Made by a program: the position numbers and the translations under genes
The notes under the pieces: generated by a model
Database searches by the model: none
What the model was told of the DNA's origin: nothing
Seen by the model: the letters and a program-made list of their open reading frames with translations, nothing else
From: Notospermus geniculatus
Taxonomy: Eukaryota > Nemertea > Pilidiophora > Heteronemertea > Lineidae
Direction: 5' to 3'
DNA length: 64,000 bases
NCBI GenBank assembly: GCA_002633025.1
Contig: NMRB01000978.1
Coordinates: forward strand, 61,029 to 125,028
In this document: one piece after another, positions 43,873-55,870 of the stretch
Layout of the letters: every line of letters begins with the position of its first letter
How positions within the stretch are numbered: position 1 is the stretch's first letter

Positions 43873-46800
43873 GACCTGTTCTTACCACTTCTGCAGAGAG
43901 CAGAACCGAGCGAGACATGGACATGGTAGATGGTGATTTCTCACAACCATCATACCTCCATAACCACAACCCTGAAGTAGCTGCAAAAGATGCCATAAGT
44001 CAGGAGGACATGGATGCATTTCTTGCTGACCTCTCAGACTCTGAGTCTGAGGAACCAACATTGAAACAGGACAAGGAGAACTTAGAGGATGAAAATGCCA
44101 AAGAACCTCAATTGTCTGTTGAAGATCAGCTTAGTCAAGATGAAATTGATGAGTTTTTGGCCGACTGCACGGACACTGATGATGATGTGCCAATAATGGA
44201 CATTGTAAACGACTCGAATGGGAACAATTCATCCTGCGGTGATTCTGATGCGAGCCGAGAGAATCCAGGAATAATATCCGAAAATGATGCAACCACAGCT
44301 TCTACTGCATCTTCAGAGAATGCAGCCACTCCTCCTGTGGAGTCTTTAGAAGGTATGGCCAGATCAGATGATTGTCAAGGCCAAATTTTCTCTAGACTAT
44401 GAGAAAGGTGAATCTTTAATCATCTGTTGGATAATTGAGATGATCAACAACAATGTAACAATCATTCAAGTGTCACCCGACCCGTTATAATGACTTGAGT
44501 GTAATTATATACTTTATCCGGGATGCATTTATGATCTACTTTCAGAAAGACTGATGAGGATGGAGGCAGAGATGGCCCAGCTAAGGAAGCAACTTGATGA
44601 AGAGAAAAAAGGGAAAGAAGTGACTGGAGCTAAATCGCCTGAGAATGACACCAAGAAGAAAGTCTCTTTTGGTCATGCTGGTAAGTATTACCAAATTTGT
44701 TCTCCCAACACTACAGTCGATACCGTATTCATTGAATTCCATCAGTGTTGCATTGTTTTAGTATCCTGTTTTTCAGAATCCCGGAAGATCAGAGATGCTG
44801 ATGTTGACCTATTTTCATCAGCAACGGAGCCAAGGCCATCAACAAGCCAGCCAGATTCCGTGGTGCCAGGTACCAGTCGTTCAAAACACCCGTCACCTGG
44901 TGATTCTAAAACTGGGATGCCTGCAGATCATAAACGAAGGAATGCTAAGGGAATCTCAAAAGAAGATGCGTCGAAAATTGTTGGCCCGTTATCGTTTTAT
45001 AGTAAAGAGAAGGAAGTGGGACCAGGGGATGATGACAGTGGAAGTGATTGGGATGACATGGATGGTGAAAAGCCATATTTGAGCAAAGAGGGCCGACAAA
45101 TAAAGAAGATGTTGAAGAAGGATCAGAAGAGGGTTGCTCACGCACCGAGGCATGAAATGTCTGAATTCAATAAACGTCGGGACACATGTAAGTTACTAGA
45201 GTCCTGTGTAGTTCTGATAAGTCGGAGGAAAAATCGCTGTGTTGAACAGGTCTCAGATGTAACAGACAATGTTGGAGAATGTCATATGTGATGAAGAGCA
45301 TGTCGTCTTCTGCTATAGCAGCTGGGGAAATAGGGCCGATCTAGCTGTCACCAGCTGAACTGCCGATCAGCTATAGATCTGCCGATTTGTGCACCTGCTG
45401 ATTGCCAGAAATCATCCCATCAAGCTGTGTTTGTTAAGAAAATGCATTTGCGCATGCAAATACGAAAAACCACACGTAGGTATCCTAACTAACATAGTGC
45501 CCACAAGGCGCCGCCACTAGCCAAAAAAAACTGCATTGAAATCAAGTGTTTGACAGATTTTTGCATTTTGAGAGGTAAGAAGCAGCAACTGACCGCTTTT
45601 CACCACTTCCCTAACCATTTTAGACAATGCTAGATACAGTCAAGATGAGTTTGCACAGTTAAAACAGTTAAAAATGCTAAATATTGACACTTGCCATGAC
45701 CTGCAGCAGTGAATATATTATGATAATTAGCTTCTGAACTGCAGATCGGTGGGTGATCGACGGATTTATCGGTGGCAGCTAGATCGGCCCTATTTCCCCA
45801 GCTGTATAGTTCTGACAACTGTTCAAAGGTTTACTCTCAGTGTTCTCCAACTCCTACTTACTGCCTGCCTGCCACCTAGTCAAAATTTTTGACCGCCAAG
45901 TCAAAATCCAGTGCCCTTCTCACCAAGTCACTTGCATCTTTTAAGGGATGGGTACCGGTAAGTCACGGCCAAAAACAAGGCCAGCATCTACTAACGGTAC
46001 AAGTAATGCAGCAGAGGGCAGCCAAGGGCTAAAGACAGCCAAAAAGGAATTTGAAGACACTGATTTTTTGAAAGAGAGATACTCTGGCATTCGCATTATG
46101 TAAGTAAAACTTGATACATTTTTTTCCGAACATTTGACTATTTCTTTCATTTCGAGTAAAATTACACTTAATTAGGCACTTTTTGATTCCTTTTATAACA
46201 AAACATTGTTTTTCCAGAAAACCCTTGATTTCAAATAATGTGATGAAGGTTCGAATGGAGAACAGGAAAATGGTCAAGATGTCTGAACTAAATTTGACCT
46301 CCAAAAACTACCTGAATGACACGGATTGGGTCACTATTGGTGTTGTAGTGTCCAAGTCTGATCCTCGGACCTCACAAAAAGTATGTTACGAACCCTCTTA
46401 ATGTCTGCATCATGTCTGGATAGTACATACATGGCAAGAATAGATCCATATGTCACCAGTCCACTTTATGGGCAGGTACTGCTACTCTGTTTAGTGACAG
46501 AGAAGAACACCAGGGTGCTCCCCTGCTGTGCAGAAAATCTTCACCCCAGGCAGATAATTTTATAGAGCACTTTTCTTCGGCATAGTATTTCAGTTCTTCT
46601 GCATTAACATGTAGTATCATTTCTTTTATTTAGGGTAAAAAGTTTATCATCTGGAAACTGAGTGATTTAGATGACTGTGATAAGGTGGTTTCTCTGTTCT
46701 TATTTGGCGAATGTTATAATCAACTGTGGAAAGAAAGTACAGGCAATGTGATTGGTCTCCTTAACCCCTCATTCATGGCTCCTGCTGACAAGGTAACTCT

Positions 46801-49800
46801 CCATTCCTTCGAAAGAAAAAATTTAGACTGTTCTCAAATTGACATAAATGACAAAGATCTGCGCACTTCCGCCGAAATCTCAACCACAACCTCGGTCTGA
46901 CTCTGATACTGAATGACGTGACACAGACAACCCCACGACAGTGACGTCGAAGACGTTGCGTCAGACTCGACCATTGCTGAATCATGTATGGCATCACGTC
47001 AGCTGGTTTCAGATCGAGGCTCTGGTTGAGAGTTCGGCGGAAGTGTGCAGATCTGCGAATTCGAGAATGGTCTAGTCATCAGCTCATCACATTCATGAAG
47101 CTGGAGGATCCCAGGAGAACTTCTCTCAATCATTGTTTCCTGTTCTTAGTCTCGCAAATGAAATGTTTCCGGTTGATGCATTAGGTTGTCATAATTTTCT
47201 TCATTTACAGCAAAAGCAAAAGAATGAACTGTGTTTGACCATTGACCATCCGCAGAAAGTTATGATGATGGGCAAATCGAAGGATCTCGGCAGGTGTCTG
47301 GCACGTACAAAAGCTGGAAACGCTTGCTCAAACTTCGTTAATACGTAAGTTGGAAAACTTGAGTGTCCGATTTCTGTTGAGTGATGATTCTGTCTCAAAA
47401 TCTGAACTCTTCCCTTTTTAGCTCACCTGTGGTGAGCTTATACAATGGTTGTGCGTCCGTCGTCGTCGTCGTCCGTCGTCGTCGTCCGTTAGCAGGGCAC
47501 GTTTCGTAACCGCTGGGGCTATTGATCTGAAACTTATTACACATATGCCCCTAGGTCATATGACCTATGACACCAAGTTTTGGTCCGATTCGATTCTTGA
47601 CTTGGCCACCAGGTGGCTAAAACCAAAAACACAAAAAGTGCAATAACTCCTGAACTAATGACAGGATCACCTCCAAATTTTTATCATAGGTGTATCTAAT
47701 GAGGGTACATTACATATATAACGGGTTTTTGATTTGACCTACTTTTCAAGGTCACAGAGGTCAAAGTTCGACAAAAGTAACGAACCTGCCACAGTTCTTC
47801 ATTATTTCACCGAGCGTCTTCATATCTTGCATAAACGTGTATTAGAGGGGTACCTTCAAAATTATGGAGTTTCGGCCCAATCGGACATCCAATATGGCCG
47901 CCAGGTGGCGTAACCTGAAAATCTTCCAAGTGCTATAACTCAGGAACGGCACAACCCAGCATGCTCAAACTTGATATTTACCTCCATCTAGATGACCTTT
48001 ACAAGCACGTCATATTTTGGCCTGATTAAATTTCCAATATGGCCGCCAGGTGGCGTAACCCGAAAATCATCAAATGTGCTGTAACTCAGGAACGACTTGA
48101 CCCAGAGCGATCAAATTTGATATGTACCTCCTTCTAGATGACCTTTACAAGCACGTCAAATTTCGGCCTGATTAAGGTTCCAATATGGCCGCCAGGTGGC
48201 GTAACACGAAAATGTTCAAAATTTTGCCTTTAAGTGGCATGTTTCGTAACCGCAGGTGCTATTGGCCTGAAATTCGGTACATATAGACACCTTGGTCAGA
48301 TGACCTATGACCCCAAGTTTCGGTCCGATTTGACCCTTAGCTTGGCCACCAGGTGGCGGAAACCAAAAACACAAAAAGTGCAATAACTCATGAACTAATG
48401 ACTGGATCCTCTCCAAATTTTTATCATTGGTGCTTCTAATGAGGATGCATGACATAAGTAAGGGGTTTTTGATTTGACCGACTTTTCAAGGTCACAGAGG
48501 TCAAAGTTCAAAATTTAGGCATTTGGTGGCGCGTTTCATAACTGCTTGGGCTATTGACTTGAAACTTGGTACATACATGTATACACCCCTATGTCAGGTT
48601 ACCAATGACACCACTTTTCGGTCCAATTCGATTCTCCGCTTGGCAACCAGGTGGCCAAAACCAAAGCTCAAAGTCCAGTAACTCCTGAACTGTAACTTGA
48701 TTGTCTCCAAGGCATGTCAGGTGCATCTAATGAGGATACATGACCCTGGAACATTTCGATTTAACATTTGTCATTAGTTTTTCTGGTACGTTCACCCAGG
48801 TGAGCACATGGTCCATGGACCATTTCATCTAAATACTTTGGACCTCTGAAAATTATCATTATGCTTTTCCTTTCATATCTCACTGTGCTAGCATGTCCTA
48901 TTTTCAGTCGAACTGGTAATTTCTGCTCATACCATGTGCAGAAAGCTTATAAGAAGACATCAGCCAAGAGATCTGAACTCCAAGCAGGGTCAGTATGAGA
49001 ACGGTTCAGCTGATTTTCGGCCGAGATTGAGAGAAACTGTTCTGCTACCTCAACCACAGGGGCTTGGAATTTGAGATTTGCACCGAGTCGAGGTACGTCA
49101 GGCTTCAGTGTGCTCGTGCCTTGGGCACTTGAGCCTGACGTACCTCGACTCAGTGCAAATCTCAAATTCCAAGCCCCTGTGCCTCAACGTATAAGCAGAG
49201 GATCTATTTGTGAAGTTCTATATATCCAGATGCTCTGGTTCCGTTCTGCTGTGTGGTACAAACTATGGAGAGGTTAACAAAATCATATCAAACTTTCTTA
49301 ATTCCAGCGTCCGTGCTCCAGTTCCAAGAAGTTTTGAGAAGAGGCTGTTTGATAAAGGCCAGGAAGTCTACTACCAAGGCCAGTGCTTCTCATCAGAAAG
49401 GTACAGATTAACTTTAACACTGTGCAACACTGCTTTATCTTGCCGTGATAAGTAGGCCTAGTCTTACTTTCATAATGCATGTTGCTTCTAATCAAATTTT
49501 TATTCCATTTTGTAGTTTTAAACAGCAGAAGAAGTCGGACAAAGTCACGCTTGGCTCCATGAAAAATCATGGCAGCAAACCCGGGACAGCGTCACTGGTA
49601 AAGTTACAGCCAGAGGATGAAGAAAAGTTGAATGAATTAATGAGTGCCAGGAAGGAATCATTGTAAGTTTTGTTGAAGACATTCTACCATTATATTCACT
49701 CAGCTAGGTTCTCTAAAGCCTGAAATCAACTGATGGAGCACTGTGTTAACATCGATGCATCTATATTCTCCAGCCAAGATATGTTGCAACGGCCAACAGT

Positions 49801-52800
49801 TGGATCCATCAATTTCATGAAACACCTGCAGAACAACGACAAAAAAGAGCAAGGTTTGTTGCTTTTTGTGAGATGAGTTGTTAGAAGTTTTTTCCTTTTA
49901 AAAAAAATTTACCTCCATGTGTGAGTTGTTAGAGTTTCTGCCAGTTCAGATTTTGTCTCTCAATGGTTTCTGTACAGAAACTCAATAAAACCTAAATTCT
50001 TGTTTGTCTCATTTCAGAAAAAAAGGACAAAGGAAAGCCTCTCATACCCGTTACATTCAAAAGTTTCATGAAAGAGGCCAAACAAAATATCGCACAATCC
50101 GTAACTGGTGGTAAAGCACCTGCTGCTGCGGCATCTGCCTCAATATCATCTCAGGGAATTGGAATGACCCCGCCGCCTTCTATAACTGTGCCGCAGCTCG
50201 GGCGTGGATTAAGGCCTGGGTCAGATATCCTCTTGGAAAGTCCGACAAAAGATAAGGGGCAGGGCTCCATATGGGGTGGAGAAGAGGGTGAGAAATCGTC
50301 ACTCCCTGGGTTACCGAGTAACCTCAAGACCATGAGTAAGGTAGGACTTGGAGAGAATAAAATTGCGTACAATAAAAACAATCATTTGTCAGATTTTGAA
50401 TCGGTGTAACATTAGCTGTGAGTAGACGGTCATTTCCACTCCCCATTTTGGCAGTTCTGAGAAAGGGTGTACCACCTCTATGCCTCCATTCAATAGCCAT
50501 TTTGTTTGTTCACCAGTTTGAAATTCTTGGTATTTCTATGCTACCGGTACATGTGTACTCGTTGTTTTAGGAAAATATTTCTAGGCTACATGTATACCTG
50601 TTGCTTTAGGAAAAGTATTTCTATGCTACATGTATACTCGTTGCTTTAGGAAAAAGCTGCTGCCAAGCTGAAGAAGACCATCAAGGCCCAAGACCCAAAC
50701 TGTGTGAAAAAGAAAGTGTCTCCAGAAGCTCAGCAAAGAATTAAAAAGAGATTACTGCAAAGATCTGAAGGTGATTTTTATGTTATCTCTCATAACGTTC
50801 AAGGCAATCCACTCTGAGAGTTGTAAAAACAGCATTTTTAATACAGATTATTACAGATTTCTTGAGGGTTTCATGATTATATCACCAAAAAATCAGACTT
50901 TTGACAATTAACACTTCTTATGATTATATCACCAAATTGTCCAACTGTTTATAATTATTCCTTCCTGTGTGATGAATAAGGTCAAAAATAGATAAGGACT
51001 TATTCTATTTTTGATGAGGTGCAATATTATGCGCTAAAATTATGTGCTAAAAATGGGATGGAAGCGCTAATTTAAATGTGACAAAAATAGCTTGTCATGT
51101 ACAAATAACTTGTTATGTCTAGTTTTCAACACCACCAATATTTTCCAAAATTGCCAGTCCTTGGTCTGCAAAACTTTTTGCGGCTACATTTCAACCTCGA
51201 AGTTTGAATGACACTGTAGAATGTAGACTGACAGTTTGAGTGACACTGTAGAATGTAGACTCAGAAGTTTGAGTGACACACTAGAATGTAGACTCAGAAG
51301 TTTGAGTGACACACTAGAATGTAGACTCAGAAGTCTGAGTGACACTGTAGAATGTAGACTCAGAAGTCTGAGTGACACTGTAGAATGTAGACTCAGAAGT
51401 CTGAGTGACACTGTAGAATGTAGACTCAGAGACTGCTATTTATTCCTCACAGAGAAAGAGAATCCATCACAGGCACCGCCTCCAGCAAAGAAACCACGAA
51501 TTCTCGGTGGTGTAGACATCGACTCTGAAGAAGTGCAAGAGTTGCTAAAAGCAGGCTCATCACATAAAGGAGCAGTTGCAGATGCAAGTCATTATTTGCT
51601 CATCATTTTATATGCGTAAATCCGTAATCCATATTTGCTCATCATTTTATAGGGGGCACAACCCTCATCGCGTAAATCCATAATCCATATTTTCGTGTCT
51701 CAGCAAAGTAGGGCTAGGCCTATGTAATTATGTAGCGTGTTCGAAAACTTACTCGCGCCTACACCGGCCTGGCATGACAGCGTTTTATTTGCCGGAAGTT
51801 CTCAAGTCGTGCCTGGCACTACTAACCCTACCCCCTGAGCCGGTTACTTCGGGAAGTATCCCAGCATGCAGAGCATGATGTCACTTCGGAATGTAGATGC
51901 ACACACCCCTCGCATACATCGATCCATACCGGTACATCGGCGTGCAAAAGAAATAAAAGTTTATCAGTTCATAATCTTCTCTGACTTTGTTTTACAGGTT
52001 ATTACGGAAGCAGAAGAAAAATACTTCGCAACCCTGGAAAGTAAAGAAAAAATGGAGGACAAAATGTCTCAAACCAAGCGTGTTCTTTGTAGTGTTGTCT
52101 CGTGCAGGGAGGTAAGAACCCTTTTCTTCTAGTTTCATTTATTTCATCCTGAAAACAGAGTTGAATTTTGACTTTGCTAAATCAATTGTTGCATACTTCC
52201 AGTGCAAATACACAGCTCAGAAAGCAGCGGACCGTTGTAAGAAACTTGGACACAATCTGTCATATTCAAAGGCATATAAACAATTCTTCAAATGCGCCGA
52301 CTGTGGAAACAGGACCATTGCTTATGACAAATATCCTAATAAAAGTTGCAAGTAAGTAAACTGCAGGTTCGCCATTCCGTGGGATAGACTGTAAACCTGC
52401 CAATTTAGGTAGCAGTTTTTTGAATGGGGACTTCAGCATAATCTACAGGGTGGGCCAGAGAAAGTGTCTCTTGAACAATAGCATTTCTATTGTTTCCCTA
52501 TTGTTCGAGGGACACTTTCTCCGGCCCACCCTCTAGTAAACGCTTTTCATCAAATTAATGATTGCATGGATCTAGAGCCAAAGAAGGCCAAGTTTTGGGC
52601 GAGAAAGTTGTGGAATTTGCCGTGTTCATTTCTGCAGTTGGTACTGACATTTTTCTGTTCACTGAGTTAATCAAAGATGTGGACATATACGGACCTCATT
52701 TGAAGTCGTGCTCATCACTTGAATCAACTGGTTCATGGGAAAAAGACCATGGCATTCACTTTACTTGACATCTTGATCATGTCTTCTGTTTGAATCTCTT

Positions 52801-53100
52801 CAGAAAATGTGGTGGATCAAGATATGAAAGGACATCCATGTTAGCAGTAAGTCTGAATCAACTTCCATTCACTTGGCACATGTTGCACTGTCAACTCTTA
52901 CATTCTGACACTGCCATACTGAGGGAGGTTAAAAGATCTTTAGCATGATATCATTTGTCAAGGTATAAATGCTATTTCTTTCCGAAGATTGTTTGTCTGA
53001 CAAGTGTCTTCATTTTCAGGAGCGGAAAGGTGTGCAGCTTGACAGTGAGAAGCTCCTCCTGCGAGGAGAAGAGCAGAAGTTTTTGAACAGCCTGAACTGA
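43873..53100 (+). CDS. MCM10: MCM10 copy 2, lacking exon 1
   Basis: Exons equivalent to 2-19 of copy 1: 43873-44352, 44546-44680, 44777-45187, 45946-46099, 46218-46380, 46634-46792, 47211-47344, 48908-48988, 49308-49400, 49516-49662, 49774-49853, 50018-50340, 50650-50770, 51453-51583, 51998-52111, 52203-52351, 52804-52846, 53020-53100. Every exon has the same length as its partner and no stop or frameshift, so about 1000 residues including the OB fold, both zinc regions and the FLNSLN end could be made. What is missing is the first coding exon and whatever promoter lies before it. In the genomic frame an ATG inside the adjoining MITE (43755) runs open into exon 2, and exon 2 itself has internal ATGs (RDMDMVDGD). 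The exon 5 acceptor has changed from TTTTCAG to TTTTAAG. It may be a young paralogue with a new start, an incipient pseudogene, or an assembly duplicate. Confidence 0.8.
45314..45807. mobile_element. Inverted-repeat transposon only in MCM10 copy 2 intron 4
   Basis: The ends TAGCAGCTGGGGAAATAGGG and its inverse (CCCTATTTCCCCAGCTGTA) are followed inward by CCGATCTAGCTG and its inverse. A TA lies at each side, and the empty site in copy 1 is at about 32963. About 490 bp, non-coding. Confidence 0.85.
46824..47074. mobile_element. Inverted-repeat element in MCM10 copy 2 intron 7
   Basis: The counterpart of 34293-34540, at the same site of the duplicated gene. Confidence 0.75.
47420..48832. mobile_element. 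1.4-kb insertion only in MCM10 copy 2 intron 8
   Basis: It begins TAGCTCACCTGTGGTGAGCT and ends GGTGAGCACATGGTCCATGG then ACCATTTCAT, so both ends contain GGTGAGC in opposite senses and each can form a small hairpin. Internally it has roughly 150-bp units with CTGTAACTCAGGAACG and AATATGGCCGCCAGGTGGCG plus AAGGTCACAGAGGTCAAAGTTC boxes. The same family occurs at 1320-1842. There is no long open frame. Copy 1 has the uninterrupted site near 34845. Confidence 0.88.
51205..51432. repeat. 33-bp minisatellite in MCM10 copy 2 intron 14, long allele
   Basis: About seven units of GAATGTAGACTCAGAAGTTT plus GAGTGACACTGTA. Read in the frame of exon 15 it encodes an 11-residue repeat (DTVECRLRSLS) without stops, running straight into ENPSQAPPPAKKPR of the exon. 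Confidence 0.9.
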
Positions 53101-53478
53101 ACTGACCACCCATGTGTCAACAGTGTCTGGTCTTCAAGGTACAGAACAGCGGTATCTGGACTGACCACCCATGTACAACAGTGTCTGGTCTACAAGGTAC
53201 AGAACAGCAGTATCTGGACTGACCACCCATGTACAACAGTGTCCGGTCTAAAAGGTAAAGAACAGCGGTATCTGGACTGACCACCCATGTACGACAGTGT
53301 CTGGTCTACAAGGTAAAGAACAGTAGTAATACTGAACTGACCACCCATGTACAACAGTGTCTGGCCAACAGGAAAAGAACAGTAGTAATACTGAACTGAC
53401 CACCCATGGCAGTGTCTTGTCTGGGAGGAGAACAGGAGTTACTGGACTGGCTACCCATGTACTACAGTGTATGGCCTA
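53095..53478. repeat. Minisatellite in the MCM10 copy 2 3' UTR
   Basis: About six or seven imperfect units with CTGACCACCCATGTACAACA, GTGTCTGGTCTACAAGGTA and AGAACAGCAGTATCTGGA. It is longer than the array in copy 1 (39195-39425). An AATAAA follows at 53684-53689. Confidence 0.85.
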
Positions 53479-54027
53479 TGTCTTAACCTTCTTTATTTTG
53501 CTTTTAGTGTTTACTGTTTACTCTTATTGATGCATGTATGATTTGGATACCTTTTTGATGCATGTATGATTTTGGATATGTTTTATCACCATTTTGGTGG
53601 ATGCATTTATATCTGTACATCTATACAGATGCATCTTTTAACACCATTTTGGTGGATGTGTTTATATCTGTACATCTATACAGAATAAATTCCTTTTAAA
53701 ATGATTTAGTTGACTTTTGTTCTGAGCATTTTATTCCATTGTATTTTTATTATAGGCCTACTGTATAAGCATTAATATGGCTATTTCTGCAGCAGCAATA
53801 CCCAGGAGTTGTCCATCCAATGGACCTGTCTGCCTATGGCCAAATGTCCACAAGAAAGGGTTAAAAAAGCATGCTTTGCAAAGTTTACTTTATTTCACAA
53901 CAACTGAGAAGTGATTTTTTGTTGCAAGTGAATAAATTGAAAACTGAGTACAAAATGATGTGCCGTATACAACATTTTTAATCCAAAGATCCCTTCAAAA
54001 CTGGCCAATTTCCAGCCAGAGGTGATT

Positions 54028-55308
54028 CTAAAATTGACATATCGTGTCTGCCTCGGACGTTGAAATCATATCACAAATGTCTTCGATTTTCCACGAGGTG
54101 AGTTTATTAATGACCGTGAAGCTTCGCCTCTTGTTCAGCGTTACAAAGTTAGACACTATTCCAAAGATTTTTGTCCTGGCTGCGCCATCCAGCATGACCG
54201 CCGCTCCAGAACTACCTCTGGCCGTGTCGCATTTACTAAGGACGATGTTCCCGTTGAGGCCGACGTTCCGCGACTCGATATCACACGAAGATTTTAATAA
54301 AAATGACCGATGACGGTCTGGGTAGAAAAACTGAATGCGTCTTTGATTGTCTATTTTGCTTGAGACGAATTGCAGTCTTCCAGTGGAGTGTTTAATCGGC
54401 GAGATAAGTTCTATCACAGCGTAATCAAAAGGCGCCCGGTTGATGAAACCGTCCGTCTCCAACCACCCCAAAGGTATATTCATCTTCTTGACATAGAAAA
54501 CGTTGTAACCAACTCTGGACGTCACCCTGATTCTGAGACGTGCAGTCGTTATCTTGTACTTTTTCCCGTCGTGTAGACAATGGGCCGCCGTGAGGACATG
54601 TCGTGGTGTTAGAAGCGTCCCTGTGCAACCCGTCGACAACCTCACCACATTTGACAGAGGTGGACGGTGTCTTCTCGAGTTAGGAACGCGCACCGTGTTG
54701 TCTTCACCGAAGACGAACCGACTCCGACGACGTCGCGGTGAATGCGCACTTCGCTTCCGTCGGGAATGTTCGTGTCGTCTACCACTGCGTACAAAATGAT
54801 TCATTTTCTCAGCATCGGTCAAAAGAAAGGCGGCAAAATCATGATTATTTCGAAGTTTGTCCTGTAGACGAATTGGAATTGAGCCGTGCCTGACATCGAT
54901 TCGACTTCCATCGCGAAACAAACTTTGAAAGCCGAAAAATAAATTGTGCTCATTATTTTCAGTCGGTGAATGGTCGTCCGTCCTCCGTTGGTTCTGTCTC
55001 GAATCCGTCTGTTTTCCATTCTTAAACTGCGTTATTTTGTAGCGCTTTGAAGTTCGTACCTTTCCGCGCCGAGCACGTCGTCTCCGCATCCTCTTTCCTG
55101 CTCGTGGAATCACTGCCGTTGACTGCGTGTGGCGGGCATTCAGGAAAATAGCTTGGATGTCAGCAACGTCGGTGGAACTCCTTCGTTGGGAAATATTTCG
55201 TTGCGTTCGTGGCCGCGTGCTCGTTTTTTGGATCGAGCCACATTCTAATCCACCGACAAATATTGCAAAGAGCACAAACATCATGTCGTTGAACTGTGAT
55301 AATCTCAT
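54028..55308 (-). CDS. PRSS23: PRSS23-like secreted S1 serine protease, copy 2
   Basis: An intact 426-residue single-exon protein, differing from copy 1 at seven residues by my comparison (10, 41, 65, 100, 107, 333, 413). All are outside the catalytic His243, Asp295 and Ser367 and the cysteines. The signal peptide and polybasic pro-region are kept. The gene is complete, with the same upstream flank for about 900 bp, so unlike MCM10 copy 2 it should have kept its promoter. It converges on MCM10 copy 2. Confidence 0.88.
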   Translation of the reverse strand: MRLSQFNDMMFVLFAIFVGGLECGSIQKTSTRPRTQRNISQRRSSTDVADIQAIFLNARHTQSTAVIPRAGKRMRRRRARRGKVRTSKRYKITQFKNGKQTDSRQNQRRTDDHSPTENNEHNLFFGFQSLFRDGSRIDVRHGSIPIRLQDKLRNNHDFAAFLLTDAEKMNHFVRSGRRHEHSRRKRSAHSPRRRRSRFVFGEDNTVRVPNSRRHRPPLSNVVRLSTGCTGTLLTPRHVLTAAHCLHDGKKYKITTARLRIRVTSRVGYNVFYVKKMNIPLGWLETDGFINRAPFDYAVIELISPIKHSTGRLQFVSSKIDNQRRIQFFYPDRHRSFLLKSSCDIESRNVGLNGNIVLSKCDTARGSSGAAVMLDGAARTKIFGIVSNFVTLNKRRSFTVINKLTSWKIEDICDMISTSEADTICQF

Positions 55309-55762
55309 TCTTGCTGATCTAATGATGTCTCAAGTTGTCTGAACCGATGTTTCGACCGAATTGAGAAGGCGTGCCCTTCGAGTACCGTTTAAAACCCCTT
55401 TTTTTCTGGAACAGTCAACGTTATCGAGTCAATCACATGAGTGGCCCTAGGGTGTGGAAACCAGGCACCAATAAATCACGCACTCAAAGTGACATGCAAC
55501 CTGGCGAGACCCCGCTGCGAAAATATGGGTTTGGTTTTGACACAAGCCGTGACAATATTAAAGGGGTTTGTGATCAGTTAAACCGCGCATGGTCATCCCA
55601 CAGGAGGTTGTCAACTTCCTTTCGCTATCGTAGTCAGTCACGTCCCCCTCGTCCCGGGCCCCTCGTACGGTATTCTTCAAACCTGTTGGCGCTCGCTGCG
55701 CCGGAAAGGGCACACGAACCGTCCACGTGCGCCTGTCCCGCCGAAGGGGGCGGCGAGCGCAC

Positions 55763-55870
55763 CAGGCGCGGATCCAAGGGGGGGGGGCGCACGCCCCCCT
55801 CGGCAAAAAAATCTGTAAAATCGACCGCGAAATTCTGAAATTTGGAGAATGATTGAAATTCACCGCAGAT
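55763..55870. mobile_element. hAT-like MITE, right end lost
   Basis: It starts CAGGCGCGGATCCAAGGGGG and is the counterpart of 41970-42124. The last part, including the inverted end, is missing because of a deletion near 55875. Confidence 0.65.

Noticed and set aside
44135-44329. Minus-strand 64-codon frame conserved in both duplicates (also 31576-31770)
   Set aside because: It is antisense to the acidic MCM10 exon 2, and its conservation is explained by that exon.
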